Assembly: GCA_030141605.1 (NCBI GenBank)
Contig: JAQGDQ010000042.1
Span: 746,001-806,000 of the forward strand
From: Tubiluchus corallicola
Lineage: Eukaryota; Priapulida; Priapulimorpha; Priapulimorphida; Tubiluchidae
Length of the DNA stretch: 60,000 bases
Reading direction: 5' to 3'
Each line of letters opens with the position of its first letter. Positions within the stretch are counted from its first letter, which is position 1. Positions 44,101 to 55,730 of this stretch are shown here, piece after piece. A program made the translations under genes and the position numbers. Below the pieces are notes generated by a model. The model saw nothing but the letters and a program-made list of their open reading frames with translations. It had not been told where the DNA came from and ran no database searches.

Positions 44101-45191
44101 TAGAAAGCAGAAATTGTACACACATTGCTGAAATGTTTACTAATGTGCTTACAACACACACAACTTATAAAAAACAGCTGTAACATGAATTTCAGTAAAT
44201 AAATATTGTCATGTTTCACAAATAAAACTGCGTCAGATTCATTCATATTAGTTAAAGAAGCTACAATAAGTATCAAGATAAACAACAAAAATTTTATTAC
44301 TGTCAATGAGAAAAAAATTACCATTTACAATTACCATAATGGCAAGCTTTTGAAAATGTTTGATGCAAAACTTATCCAAGAATTTCATATCACTATAAGA
44401 AAATGAAGTCAGCAGGTGCCAGGTTAAAACAACATTCACCATAACTTCAAAAAAGCTTTCCCAAGTCAACGTTAACATCTATTGAAAATTTTTGTTACAC
44501 TCTTATAGCGTAACTGAATCTCAGACAAAAAATATTCCAATTAATTAGAAAAACACAAAGAAATGTGTGTCAACAATTAACCTGTGAATTCTATGATTTA
44601 ACAACACCATTGAATTAAGACAATTTGAAATGCTGTCAAATTTGGATCATATAATGTCAAACTTTCCCAAAAACTACAGAAAAGAACATTAGTGTATTAG
44701 CTAAAAGGCCTAACAGAGAACTCTTAGTGACCTATTTTCCACAACTTATATTTTACATTTAATGTTGAATTTACTGCAAAGCATTCAACACTTATGTTAT
44801 ACCTTGAGTAATGTAACACCATAAGGTCGATCATCTAGACACTTTTTTGCGAAGCATGAAGACTTTATAAATGCTAAGGATAATGATAAACAAATTCAAA
44901 TTTTGTTTATTCGTAGCTGAAAGGTAAAAAATTATTCCAAGATGAGGTACAAATGGATCCAACATAAATGAAAAAGAAAATAATCGAAGTAACATTGCTT
45001 TGGCATAAAGTTAACATGTCAACAAAAGTTCAAGATTATCTACTGCCACACAATTAAGTTCCATGACCCACAGGACAGTCTGCAGTCTATTTTTCTGGTG
45101 TAAAATTAACAAAAACAGAGAAGTGAACAAGCGGTAAAGCTATAGAAACTCAACATGGGTTATGGGGTTACGACAACAAGTTTGCCACACG
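41137..45191. other. Intergenic region between clathrin-like and UBR genes
   Basis: No coding region was recognised. A plus-strand AATAAA at 41662-41667 could end the clathrin-like transcript. A perfect GGTCACGTGACC palindrome lies at 41506-41517. A short duplication sits at 42868-43075. The remainder is AT-rich with short unsupported frames. Confidence 0.5.
42868..43075 (+). repeat. Tandem duplication of about 105 bp
   Basis: Copies at about 42868-42968 and 42976-43075 share tataacattgtttctattct, gttag, a caacagagta/ctacagagta segment and a tctttctaatagctt/tctttctgatagctt end. Intergenic. Confidence 0.7.
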
Positions 45192-45197
45192 TTTATT
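45192..45197 (-). terminator. Candidate polyadenylation signal of the UBR gene
   Basis: AATAAA on the minus strand (tttatt on plus), about 330 bp beyond the UBR stop codon. Other such hexamers occur farther on, so this is the nearest candidate only. Confidence 0.3.
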
Positions 45198-45524
45198 TTT
45201 ACAGATAATTTTTGTGAAGTTGCTGAAAAAACGGACAATTTTTCTGAAATTAAGAATGGCACATGTACAAGCCCCAATGTAAACTCTCAGGCACATTAGC
45301 TCAGAAGTCAAAACATGATAAGTTCAACATGTGAGTCAAAGCTGAAGCAAAGTAAAACTGCTTAAATGACCTGCAAACCTAAAGGCACACACAGCAACTG
45401 ATAATTGATACTTCGCTAATGCTAAATGATGATAGTTTAAAAGTACGGCACGAATGATTGTTGAAATTTAACCAGTTCTTTGAAAGGCAAGCAAACAAAT
45501 AAGCAATTTGTTAAGTGTTTAACT

Positions 45525-48500
45525 TCAAAAATGTTGCCAATCATAGGATAGTAAGTTAGCGTTTGATTCAATACAATGGGCTATTTCCTGCGGGATACGA
45601 TGCTGCAGCCAGATTGAATGCAACTTCTTGTAGCGCTGCTCGTCTAAATGAAGAGGATTTCCACGTCGAAGAAGCCTGTCTGTTTCACCATAGCTGTCGA
45701 GATATGGTGGCGGGTAGAAGCACCCTTTAGTTCTCCCAGATAGCAAGAGGACTTGACACTGCCTGACCATAAGGAAAATTCCAATACTTGCACCACACGA
45801 GTGTGCATGGTAAGTACATGCACCCACAGGAGTCTTGTCTATCTCTGCTTGACAACAATAACTCTGAGAACACAACATCTCGCCACATATTAAACACATA
45901 GTTGGTACTCGACTGTCATCCCTGTCAGAATTTGGGCAAGTAAATACAGCCGCTTGATTTATAAGTTCACTATAATCATGCGGAAGAGAAACCAGTTGAC
46001 TGACTGAGAGGGGATACTCGACAAAACTGCTACTACCTGCTCCCTTCAGAACGGCAGCTATTCGAGGATGACCGCACCACTTTGTAACCAAACTATTGAC
46101 TAAATTTCTATCTTCGAGTAACTTTGTAAATGACTGGGGCAAAGACAGGTATGCAGAAATAGTCTCAAACTCACTACTGGAGACTTCAGTCAGTAATTTA
46201 GGTGCTTGAACATTGGTAAGGAAATGAAAGAAAATGGCTGCAGTCCTGAGAAATGGACAACAGGCTGATTTCACCTGGCGAACCAACTCTACACCTGTTG
46301 GAACCATTGTGGGTTTGATACCACAAACTGCACAGACAGTTGCATATAATTCCTGGAGAACAATGCCATCTCTTGCCTCTTTCTCAGAAGAATATGTGAT
46401 TTGTTTTGGAGGTTTTAAGAAAGTAGGGTTCACTTCCATTCTATCAACAGTAGACACCTGGCTTGATGCTTGAACAACAATTGTTTGGACTATATGAGCC
46501 AGAAATGCAAGATGCAGAATACTTTTCTCATTAATTCGACCACAAGGTACCGACTTCAGTGATTGTCTACCTCCTTCTGCATATAAGGCAGGCAGAGCAA
46601 AAACAACACTGACTAGATAACTAAAGAAATCAATAGATAAGATACATGGAGTATCGTCAGCTGTTCCTGTTCCGCCGAGGATAGATAATAACTGAATGCA
46701 GTGACTCTTCAGTATATCCAGGTCAACAATATGGCTGATGACTGCACCTGTTCTCACCACAGCACTTAAGCAATCACCATGACGCATTGAAAAAGCGCCA
46801 AGTAGTGGCTTTCTTTCGTTACGTAAATGCCATTCAAGAGATTGTATTGTAAAAGCACAAGTTGACCATACTGCTACTGGGACTCGTGGATTGTCACGAT
46901 GTGGCAAAGCATCGAGTCCAATTGTATAAGCTGCCTGGGCATATATTTGCAACATATCTACAATATTTTTAGACAGTTCCCAATTCCTTGCAGCCTCAGC
47001 ATCCAACACGTAGTGAAACAACTGTCGCACATTATCAGCAACACTGTCTTTCAATAGTTTGCACACAGCAGACAATGTATCGGGTACAAACAAGTCAAAC
47101 TCTTCACCTGGCGTGTCTGTTGACTCCGTAGTATGTTTAACAGTTCTACAAGACACAATAGTCTTATCCAACACATCCAACCAATCACTCATGTTTAATT
47201 CAGACGTTTCAGTACTGTACGATGCCAGTACTGACAAAGGTGGCAATAAGGGAATTACAGTATTGCTTAAGTTTTCACACAATGGGCACAAAAACTCGTT
47301 TTTATCTACTTCAAAACACAACTGATGTCGCAATCGTAACGGCCGTCGCCTCTCTTTGGCTACAATAGAATCAAAGTACTTTTGCCAACACTCTGCATGC
47401 ATGACATGTCCACATGTGCCAGTGTGAGTTCCACATGCTAAATCGGCAGGCATGAATAAAGGATTATACTCCATTCGTTCATGTGTTGCTCTCCTACATG
47501 ACTTAGACATGACTGTTGACTTCTGAACATATGCTGCAAGTACCATAGCTGGACCATCTGGTTTGATATTTGTTGTTTCTTGGCACAGAATACATATCCC
47601 TTGCTCACTTGAAATAGTTGGGTTTGTCTTATGAATGCCAATAGCTATTGGAAAGTCAACTTGTACATCCATATTACTCATGTCAACTTCAGAACTCACG
47701 GGAGTTAACTCAGTGTGAGTATTATCAAACAGTTCCTTATTTTCTTTGATAAAATTCTTTTGCATTGCTGACATTTGAGCTAAGATCTTTTGACGTCTTT
47801 GTGCTGCTAATTTGGCCCTCTGTTTTTGCTCTGACTCACATGCCTGAGTTTTCTTTTGAACTTCAGAACCTAATTGTATTACATCCAGCGACTGAAATTC
47901 AGTGCTCTGCAACTTACTTACATGATTAAACATCCGTATTACCCATGCAAGAAGTTGTGAATGTGCTTTACCATGTGCGTGGTCGACTAGTTGCTCCAGA
48001 AGTTTAAAGACATCCTTTTCCAAAGCTCGTCTGACAAAAGAGATGCGATATTCTTCCTTTTCTTCAATCTGTCGTTTTTCTTCTTGCAGGGCTAATCCGA
48101 CTAAGTGCAGCACTCTGTGGAGCTGAGGTTCTGAAAAGGACCTAGCTAATCGCATTGTTGCACGACTTAATACAGTTTGCATAATCAAGAGCATAATATC
48201 ACAATGTAGCAATTCATTTATATTCTCGAACTCAGTGGTGAAAGGAGGAGGAACTGGGGGTGGACTACCTTCCTCTTCAGAATTTGTTTTCTGTCTTTTC
48301 CTCTGAGTCTCTTCAGATTTTGACTGATCAGATCGAGTGTAGTGAAAGAAGAATGGATTGTACAATTTGTACCAGTCTTGTTTAAGCTCATACATTCCTT
48401 TCACTGATCCTTGGGGCTTTTTAAAGCAAGCAACATCATTGATAACTTCTTCCAGCCCCGTCTCATAATGGTTGTTCTCTGGCAAGGACTTTGTAAGTTC

Positions 48501-50918
48501 ACTGTGTGCCATTGGTCCGATACACAGCTGATGGACTATCTCTCGCCGTAAACAATCAGCAGGCGTCACCTTTCCTATGCCTGGAACATACCTTTCACCA
48601 ATGATTACAAGTAGCAGTTGCAAAAATTCCTCAACAAGAGCAACTGTCTGACGTAGAGTGTCTTCTTGAGCTGGTGGTGGATGCCCCTCATAAGCACTCT
48701 TAATCCACACAAGCAGATGAAATCTGTCCATCAGCATAACAATAAAATCATTAGCAGGCACTGAAGAAGCTGCTATCTGCATCATTTGTATATCACGATC
48801 CATCATTTCACCACGAAAGCGAGAATCATGATATAGGTAAATCTGATGCAACAAAGAATAGCCATTTCGTCTCCACATTCCCGCATAACTCTGTGCCACC
48901 ATTACTTGACATCTGAGTGGATATTCCAACATTTCTTGAGGCGTAGGTCTGTTGGCAATGCGTAATTCTGGAGACTGGTCTGTTAAATCAAATTTTCCAA
49001 GACTTATATACAAGCTCGCAAGCAAGCGGCTGACTGGAAGGTGTATAGAAACTGGCTGAGAGACAACATCATAATCGACACACAGAACACTGTGGCCTTC
49101 AACTTCCTTTTTTGTTTGCTGGAATCTTCCCTGAATTGACCATAGAGTATTTAATGCTAGTTTGTATGCTTCAGTTAATACCTCTTTATCAGAGGAACAC
49201 CAACCAATTATCAATGAAATATTCATGGCAATTTTCAAGTGCAATGTAAATGCTGTTTCCCACTCAGGTTCATACTCAATATGCTGACCTACTTGCCTAG
49301 TAACCGCATCCATACCTTGCATGCAGCTAATTAACTCAAGCAAAACCCTAAAGCCATTCAAGAAGTTTTCTTTTAATTTTGCATTCCAACTATCTGGTTG
49401 ACAAATCAGAAGGTATTTGACATCGTATAACATAAATGCAGCCCGATTTAGTAGTTTGCTGTATTTGCCATTTCTATCAAAAGCTAGCTTTCCAGAAACT
49501 TTATAATCAAGGCACTGTTTATAGAATTCATTCAGTATCAGTGCCAACAAATTCTGTTCTTGAATAAGTGAACGAGCTAGTGTTGGAATCGTGAAAATTT
49601 GCACAGATAAGCTGGTACATGACATGTTGTGTTCATGGTCATCATTGATAAATGCCTCAATCAATTTTGGATAATTCTTAGCGAATATCATTGCAAAATT
49701 GCGCTTGCTGTCCTGATCCATGAGGCAGCTGGACATAAATAATTTATGACAATGAACTCTGACAGATTTCCACAACAGTGTGTCAGCAAGCAGAAATAAA
49801 TCTAGGAAAGAAAGTGTTTCAGCTGCAGTGCTTGGATCCAACATAAGCACTTCAAAGACAGATAATTTTTCAAGCTCTGGGACACCGAAATCAGTTTTGG
49901 AACGAAGAGAGAATATACCTGCCATCAGCATGTTATTAAAAAGCTGTCTTATTCCATCAGAACACCCGACAATCTGTGCCGTCCAGGTAAGCAAGCGAAC
50001 AGCAAAGTTTTGGTGAGCAACAACGCTGCTGTGCATGATAAATACTTTTAAAGGCTGACTGTCACGTCCTGGTATAGTGCGACCTATAAGTTGTCCTACG
50101 CTTTTGCAATGAGAGTAACTAGCATTCATTACAGAAGTACGACCCTCTCTGTCCACAGTAGTTGCAAAATCAACGGCTTCTTTCTGAGTGCAGTCTACAG
50201 CGCGACCTAAAATTTTGATTACCTGTTCATAAGTGTGAACTTCATCATTATATAACATGCAGCAGTATGTATCCCGTGTTTCAGAAGGTCTCAAATCTTC
50301 AGCCACAACATTGCAGTCCTGCCAACATATTTGCTGCAACATATATGGAACAATACACAATAGCACTGCATCAGCACGTTCACGCAAGTCTGTGGGTAAC
50401 TGTTCAAGCGGATTCTGTACTCTACCAGCAGCTGTGCCACCTACGGAGTGACTATCACAGTATGGATCTGACTTCCAAGCTTCCTCATCTCCACAGTCAC
50501 AATAACCGCCACCACCGGACGTGCTAATTCTATATCGATGTTTTTTGTGCACACTTTTCTGAAAGCATTCAATGCACAAAACACAAGTCGGATCCACACA
50601 ACAATCGCGACACGAATATGTCGGTTCTCCCATTTTGAACACCTTGCCACAAATTTGGGGTGGCTCATCTAAGCTTTTCAATTGTCTAAACACCTCTGAC
50701 GGTTCGCCGCCACAAACAAATGCTTCCAGAGGGTAAAACAGCTTCTGCCTAATTAATTCTTCATCATATGTGGGATTTACTGCTTGTTCTCCGGGACTCA
50801 AAACAAGAGGCACAGTTTGGCGCCAGTATGCTCTCAATGTCTTTGTGAATCTCCCACCGTGAAGGCTTTCTTCCCATCCTTTGAGTAACTCAAGTAATGC
50901 AGGATCGTTGAATGACAT
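45525..50918 (-). CDS. UBR2: UBR1/UBR2-type E3 ubiquitin ligase (N-recognin), single coding exon
   Basis: Recognises destabilising N-terminal residues (N-degrons) and, with an E2 enzyme, ubiquitinates the substrate. The ATG at 50918 is preferred (MSFNDPALLELL): an acceptor-like ttttag at 50937-50932 lies between it and the farther upstream in-frame start, whose extra 24 residues look like read-through intron. From this start 1,797 residues are encoded without interruption; vertebrate UBR1/UBR2 are about 1,750. UBR box about 88-158, with GEPTYSCRDCCVDPTC and CDCGDEEAW, keeps the acidic pocket residues D109, D141 and D144. A ClpS-like type-2 domain about 216-290 contains YNDEVHTYEQV. The RING, about 1106-1211, starts CILCQE and ends CPLCENLSN. 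The C-terminal UAIN domain, about 1600-1797, is Cys/His-rich and ends YDWQHF. The family is certain; UBR1 versus UBR2 is not. Confidence 0.92.
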   Translation of the reverse strand: MSFNDPALLELLKGWEESLHGGRFTKTLRAYWRQTVPLVLSPGEQAVNPTYDEELIRQKLFYPLEAFVCGGEPSEVFRQLKSLDEPPQICGKVFKMGEPTYSCRDCCVDPTCVLCIECFQKSVHKKHRYRISTSGGGGYCDCGDEEAWKSDPYCDSHSVGGTAAGRVQNPLEQLPTDLRERADAVLLCIVPYMLQQICWQDCNVVAEDLRPSETRDTYCCMLYNDEVHTYEQVIKILGRAVDCTQKEAVDFATTVDREGRTSVMNASYSHCKSVGQLIGRTIPGRDSQPLKVFIMHSSVVAHQNFAVRLLTWTAQIVGCSDGIRQLFNNMLMAGIFSLRSKTDFGVPELEKLSVFEVLMLDPSTAAETLSFLDLFLLADTLLWKSVRVHCHKLFMSSCLMDQDSKRNFAMIFAKNYPKLIEAFINDDHEHNMSCTSLSVQIFTIPTLARSLIQEQNLLALILNEFYKQCLDYKVSGKLAFDRNGKYSKLLNRAAFMLYDVKYLLICQPDSWNAKLKENFLNGFRVLLELISCMQGMDAVTRQVGQHIEYEPEWETAFTLHLKIAMNISLIIGWCSSDKEVLTEAYKLALNTLWSIQGRFQQTKKEVEGHSVLCVDYDVVSQPVSIHLPVSRLLASLYISLGKFDLTDQSPELRIANRPTPQEMLEYPLRCQVMVAQSYAGMWRRNGYSLLHQIYLYHDSRFRGEMMDRDIQMMQIAASSVPANDFIVMLMDRFHLLVWIKSAYEGHPPPAQEDTLRQTVALVEEFLQLLLVIIGERYVPGIGKVTPADCLRREIVHQLCIGPMAHSELTKSLPENNHYETGLEEVINDVACFKKPQGSVKGMYELKQDWYKLYNPFFFHYTRSDQSKSEETQRKRQKTNSEEEGSPPPVPPPFTTEFENINELLHCDIMLLIMQTVLSRATMRLARSFSEPQLHRVLHLVGLALQEEKRQIEEKEEYRISFVRRALEKDVFKLLEQLVDHAHGKAHSQLLAWVIRMFNHVSKLQSTEFQSLDVIQLGSEVQKKTQACESEQKQRAKLAAQRRQKILAQMSAMQKNFIKENKELFDNTHTELTPVSSEVDMSNMDVQVDFPIAIGIHKTNPTISSEQGICILCQETTNIKPDGPAMVLAAYVQKSTVMSKSCRRATHERMEYNPLFMPADLACGTHTGTCGHVMHAECWQKYFDSIVAKERRRPLRLRHQLCFEVDKNEFLCPLCENLSNTVIPLLPPLSVLASYSTETSELNMSDWLDVLDKTIVSCRTVKHTTESTDTPGEEFDLFVPDTLSAVCKLLKDSVADNVRQLFHYVLDAEAARNWELSKNIVDMLQIYAQAAYTIGLDALPHRDNPRVPVAVWSTCAFTIQSLEWHLRNERKPLLGAFSMRHGDCLSAVVRTGAVISHIVDLDILKSHCIQLLSILGGTGTADDTPCILSIDFFSYLVSVVFALPALYAEGGRQSLKSVPCGRINEKSILHLAFLAHIVQTIVVQASSQVSTVDRMEVNPTFLKPPKQITYSSEKEARDGIVLQELYATVCAVCGIKPTMVPTGVELVRQVKSACCPFLRTAAIFFHFLTNVQAPKLLTEVSSSEFETISAYLSLPQSFTKLLEDRNLVNSLVTKWCGHPRIAAVLKGAGSSSFVEYPLSVSQLVSLPHDYSELINQAAVFTCPNSDRDDSRVPTMCLICGEMLCSQSYCCQAEIDKTPVGACTYHAHSCGASIGIFLMVRQCQVLLLSGRTKGCFYPPPYLDSYGETDRLLRRGNPLHLDEQRYKKLHSIWLQHRIPQEIAHCIESNANLLSYDWQHF

Positions 50919-51880
50919 GATCGCAGCCAGTCTAAAACAAGAAAAATGCATGGTCACACTAAGGATGAAAAACAGACCAGCACACAGCATTATATATTGT
51001 TTAATAAAAGAGGTGTCTATAAAAATTTAGATATAGACAAGATAATATTAATTTATGCTGCTACAGTATTCTATAAATGTACATTTATCACGTAAATTCA
51101 TGTGAAATACAAGTATGGGCACAAGTCAACTGCCATTATATCAACTGTTCAATAAAACTGAATAACAGCACTTTTTAAATCTACGAGTGAAATGTTGACT
51201 AGTAAGATCTTACCACCAGTAATAAAGTGAGTGTAAAAATGCATCAGTGAATAAGCGAATCTAATCCAAAAACTTTTAAAAAAGTTAATTTTGTTTCTAA
51301 AAATACAGTCACAGCAATGAAAATGCAACTTTCATTATTTTTAAGTCCATAACTCGTGGCACTCATTGGAAAACAGTGAAGTTGTATAGTAAGTATGTCT
51401 ACAGCTAGATTCCATACATGTTATGCAAATATTATTAAATATATTGACGTATGAATTGCAGCAATTCACAAAATTAGGTAGACACACACACTTTCGACGT
51501 AAATGTACAGTAGCAACAACTAAACTGAAATTTGCTATTTTGCCTTTGGTAAATACAGCAGTTTTTACAAATAGGTTTTAGAAAAGTTAAGAAGCTGTAT
51601 TTTCAGTTAGAATTTCATGTTATTTATTTTTTAATAGTAAGCATGTATAATACTGTTACAACTACATGCTAGCAAAATCTGATTTCTGAGCAGTACCTAT
51701 GAACAGTAATATGTTCATTCCAGATATTACTTATAGCTTACATAATTTCTAAGTATAATAATCTATATTACTGAGCTCAAAGCACATTAACATACCAGAA
51801 AACTAAGAATAAACTTCACATCCTCATCATGTGTGTGTAGATAGTTTTTCATACACGTAATTTAGATAATGATACCTTAC

Positions 51881-52060
51881 AGGAAACCGCGGCCCTCGCC
51901 GAGGCTCCCAGTCCTTGAAAAAGGACTTTCATCTCTGCCCTTGCCCATCAGCCCTTAGGGAACTAATGGGCTGCTGCAATGCTGACACAAATAAATTGTT
52001 GCCAATGACAACGTCACCGTAGTGACGTAGTTGCAGATCCATCTTTCACACTGAATGTTG
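51881..52060 (-). promoter_or_regulatory. Candidate UBR promoter and non-coding first exon
   Basis: A GC-rich island in AT-rich sequence. On the minus strand it ends at a good donor (cggtttcct then gtaagg, at 51880), which could splice to the acceptor at 50932 just before the UBR ATG. Upstream on that strand are two CRE-like elements (TGACGTAG at 52023-52030 on plus, and a GTGACGTTG on minus at 52017-52009) and a CCAAT box (52002-52006). No transcript evidence; inferred from composition and splice sites. Confidence 0.35.
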
Positions 52061-54123
52061 AGCATTCGTCAAAGGATAATACAAAGTTAGGAACGTTGAT
52101 TTTATAAAGAACTTCATGATAGGTTCAAAAATAAACGAGTAATTTTTAGTGATCTTATGATCATAAATTTTACTGAAGAAAAACATAGATTATTTATGTT
52201 TCCAGAACATGCTTGGTAAAATGCTTCCTTGTATATCAGTCTGCAGTTCAAATTCGGTAGTCAAGTCCTGGACTTTTCAGTCCGACTCCTTAGTATTTTA
52301 GGCATGAGTCACTAAAAATCGAATACGCATTCTACATTACTGAGAATGTGGTGATGAGTGAATACAAGCAGGTATCAATTTTTTGCATATTATGTTCATG
52401 TAACCCTATTACTACAAAAAAATCTATTAAATGCAACCTCGAATTAATCGTAATATTGACGATAACCTTGGTAAATAACAAATGAATACTATAAATAATA
52501 CATCTATCAAATGAGTATAAAATCGTGTTTTAGTTGACTTTGTAATTTGAATATTAAATTTTAACTTTTACCCCCAAAGTTGCTTAATTTTTTGGCAAAT
52601 GTGGACTTCGCATTAGCATCTTAGTTCAATAATAGGCTTATGGACTTTGCACAGTTAAATTTACAATGATCTAATTCTAATGATCTATTTAAAATGAATA
52701 AATAAACATAATTGTGTAATGATAAATCCGCCGGGGAGGCATGTAGTATCTACAGTAAATATTTTTCTAGTACAATCATAACAATGTACATGTATGTACA
52801 AGTACTGGTGTGGAACATTAACAGATTGCATGACAAGTGCCCTTTCTAATGCAGTTTGATACAGGAACAACTCTGCAAAGTTAAGTTTTGTGTAAATAAC
52901 ACTGACAAAGTTTTTATATTTCTGTCATGAAATTCATGAGAAAAAATTTGTAAGTAAACCCTGCAACACAGATAAAACAAAACAAAATTATAGTGGTGTG
53001 CGAGACAAAAGATTCTAGTTCAAAATGAGACCAATAAAACTAACTGATTAATAAATGACTAGCCAAACCCCGCAAAAAGAATTTTGCGCATAAACTCACA
53101 ACAACAACCCACACCACACAACCACCCATCACCCCACTCACAACACACCACCCGCACCACACCCACACAATAACATATTCACATACTGTGCACACTTTTC
53201 TTAATTTTGAAACTACAAGGTTGTTTTTCATTACTAGAAAGACAGTTTGTCAGTAAAAAAACTATTTTCTGTTTTTCACAGTGCTCTACATTTACAATAC
53301 AAGACAAGAACAAGCACTTGCCAGTTATACGTTTTTCATTTTCTGCCACCTATGTTTTCCAGGTTTTTCATGAAATACTCCTACATAAACTCTGTAGATT
53401 TTTTGCAACTGGATTGCTGCCTCCAAGCTTGTCAATGGCCTCACTATTAACAGTTTCAATATCGGAATGGTTAATATGAATGCTATACTCATCGCCAAAT
53501 GAACTTGTTTAAGAAAAACTCTTTCAAACCGAGCAAAAAATTAATTCTTATCATGCATATGCCTTTAGTTTGCATTTTAGTCTTTTTCAGGCCAAACTGC
53601 TTCATCAACATTAACTGCCCTAAGAACCCTAACTGCCATTTTGGTTCTCGCTACAGCTGCCATATAATAATAAATTCAAGATCTCTTTGACTAATTTTTT
53701 TTGATGATCAAGGCCTCCAAATTCCCTTTCCAAGTTCTGTCAACAAACATTTCAGTAGTGAATAAAAAACCAGACTGTATTGAAAAAAATGGGGACAGGT
53801 AGATTTTTTTAGAGCTCTGCCTGTCCCTATTACCGGCAGAAAAAAATTGCTATTTTATGGCATCCTGTCAAGTGCAACATACGTCGTGCAGATTTCTGGA
53901 AAAAATAACCAACAACAGCAGAATTCGCCTGTCTGTTTGTCTTTTGTTACAGAACAATCTGTCTGTCTATGTCTTCTTTCTGCCATCCTCTCTCTGGTGA
54001 GAATATAAGTATGTCAAAATTCTGCGCTTCTTGAAATCATTTCTTGCAGACGATTGTTTTACATCATCAAAAAGATACACAGGAGAGTTATGTATTGTGT
54101 GGAAATTATGTAAAAATCACTTT
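52061..54123. other. Non-coding region upstream of UBR
   Basis: AT-rich with no supported gene. It includes a C/A-rich tract at 53095-53172. A stretch near 53404-53520 is open in two minus-strand frames but matched no family that I know. Confidence 0.45.
53095..53172 (-). repeat. C/A-rich low-complexity tract, G-rich on the minus strand
   Basis: The plus strand is almost entirely C and A (CACC and CACA variants). On the minus strand it has four runs of three or more G separated by loops of about 4-15 bases, a weak G-quadruplex pattern. Confidence 0.6.
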
Positions 54124-54756
54124 CAGGGGCGTAGCGGAGATTTGGCCACCCTGTGTGGGACCAAATTGGCTGTCCCCTTCCTTAAACGTAACACCATATA
54201 ATTATTACATTAGCATTAATATATATAATAGAAGTAATCTTATGGTCTGAATGTTGGAACCAATACAATAATTATTTATAATAATATAAATGAAATCCTA
54301 AAGCTCCTACCCGTTTCCTAATGTTATGGTCTACACAATTTTTTTCTAGCAGCCTTGCATTTAAGAAATCTGCAGTGTCAAACTGATTCAAGCATTGTAT
54401 ACTGTATGGATCTGTACCTCTAGTCACTGCCTTTTTTTAAACATTGCATCCTGTATGTATTCATTTTGCAATCTGTTTGACTCCCAGATGGCTCCACTGT
54501 TTTCATTAGCCGTATGTCATGGTGTCTTACAGTTTGGGCTGTCGGCAAAAATATTCTAATTTTATTTATTATCAACTATTTAGTGTATAAGTGTTATAAG
54601 TTTTTGTTGCTGTTGGTATTCGTGTATTGTCATTAGTTTTCCGTTCCTTTCATTCCTGTATTGAATAGCAGTCATGGATTAGTGTATTCTGTTCGCGTAT
54701 CATGTACTGACCGATTGGCTACCCTGTGCAGTCCGCACATACCATGCTACACCACT
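54124..54756. mobile_element. Possible non-autonomous hAT element
   Basis: It starts caggggcgtagc, a typical hAT 5' terminus, and ends catgctacaccact, similar to the complementary 3' terminus (GCTACGCC-type). ggccaccctgtg near the left end and ggctaccctgtg near the right end are directly repeated. No transposase frame was found. The flanking 8-bp duplication is not clear. Confidence 0.4.
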
Positions 54757-54839
54757 TTACATTTAAACGATTAGTCTTTGCGGAAAACCACTGTATAAAC
54801 GGGCTCAATAGAGTTCTTTCGTCAATATACAGCTGAATT

Positions 54840-55012
54840 ATGGTACGGCTGAAGCAAAGATGACACATATAAAGATAAACCGATAAGCTTAAGGGCAAAG
54901 TTAAAGGATAAATCAATGGAGAAACTGCGGAGATGAACAACACAATCGAGCCAGGATTCAAACCTGTGTGTAGTTGGGCGAGAAACAAGTACTATGCTAT
55001 ATGTCAAAAGTT
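54840..55012 (-). mobile_element. tRNA-derived SINE-like sequence
   Basis: On the minus strand an A-box-like tatagcatagtacttg (55002-54987) is followed by a good B box, GGTTTGAATCC (54964-54954), at tRNA-like spacing. The translation VSRPTTHRFESWLDCVV is the familiar look of tRNA-derived repeats. The body and tail limits are uncertain. Confidence 0.45.
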
Positions 55013-55619
55013 TCAAGACTGAACGTTTAAATAAAATTCTTCACATATAACTGAACTCATATGCTGAACTATCCAGTACCCAGTGCGTTATTCCATATTT
55101 GCATCAGTTCCGACTGGACTGTTAACAGTCAGCAAAATTACTAAATTATTAAAAGCGAAAATGTAAAAAGTACTAATTTGCGCGCCAGCTTTACTTACCA
55201 GTAAAAAAGAAAAAAAATTATATTATTTTTAAAGACAACGTTCCAAAAAATATTAACATCGCAATCACGATGACCCTGACTCATTCATTTTCTTATTTTC
55301 CATTTTCCTAATTTTTTGGAACTAGCGCTACCTTTTATCTACTTTAGTTATTACTCAGACAAACATCTATGACTTGGGAGGTTGATCACAATTACTGTAA
55401 TATAACTTTTGCAATAAGGGCCCAAAAACTTCAGAGCAATTTGTTATTATATTATTACTATAACTGCTTAGTAGTTTGTTTACTAATGAGGTTTACTCGG
55501 AGTTACGTTCACTGGTGGTCGAGGCAAAAAACTTAGAACTTAATGAATAGCGAATAAAACGTTTACTATGGCAGTCAAAATTAATTTCACAGAAAGTAAT
55601 AAAACTTAATAACGTTGTC

Positions 55620-55730
55620 CATCTCGGCGACTCCGACCTGCCGTGAATGCCTCTCAAACCTCAGGACAGAGTGCCTGACCAACCCGCAAACAATTGCAGA
55701 AATTGTATCCTGGCGCCATCTTCGAGGTAG
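55620..55730 (-). promoter_or_regulatory. GC-richer segment with a YY1-type motif
   Basis: A local rise in GC and CpG with AAGATGGCG on the minus strand (55722-55714), a motif common just after transcription starts. It could be a more distal promoter of the UBR gene or of an unrecognised transcript; no coding exon could be assigned. Confidence 0.2.

Noticed and set aside
50919-50990. Upstream in-frame start adding 24 residues to the UBR protein (MLCAGLFFIL...)
   Set aside because: The added residues are unlike the family, and an acceptor-like ttttag lies between this start and the ATG at 50918, so they are probably intron or UTR read-through.
53404-53520. Two overlapping open minus-strand frames with coding-like composition
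   Set aside because: No family resemblance, bounded by stops, and both frames are open at once, which fits chance. A translated search would settle it.
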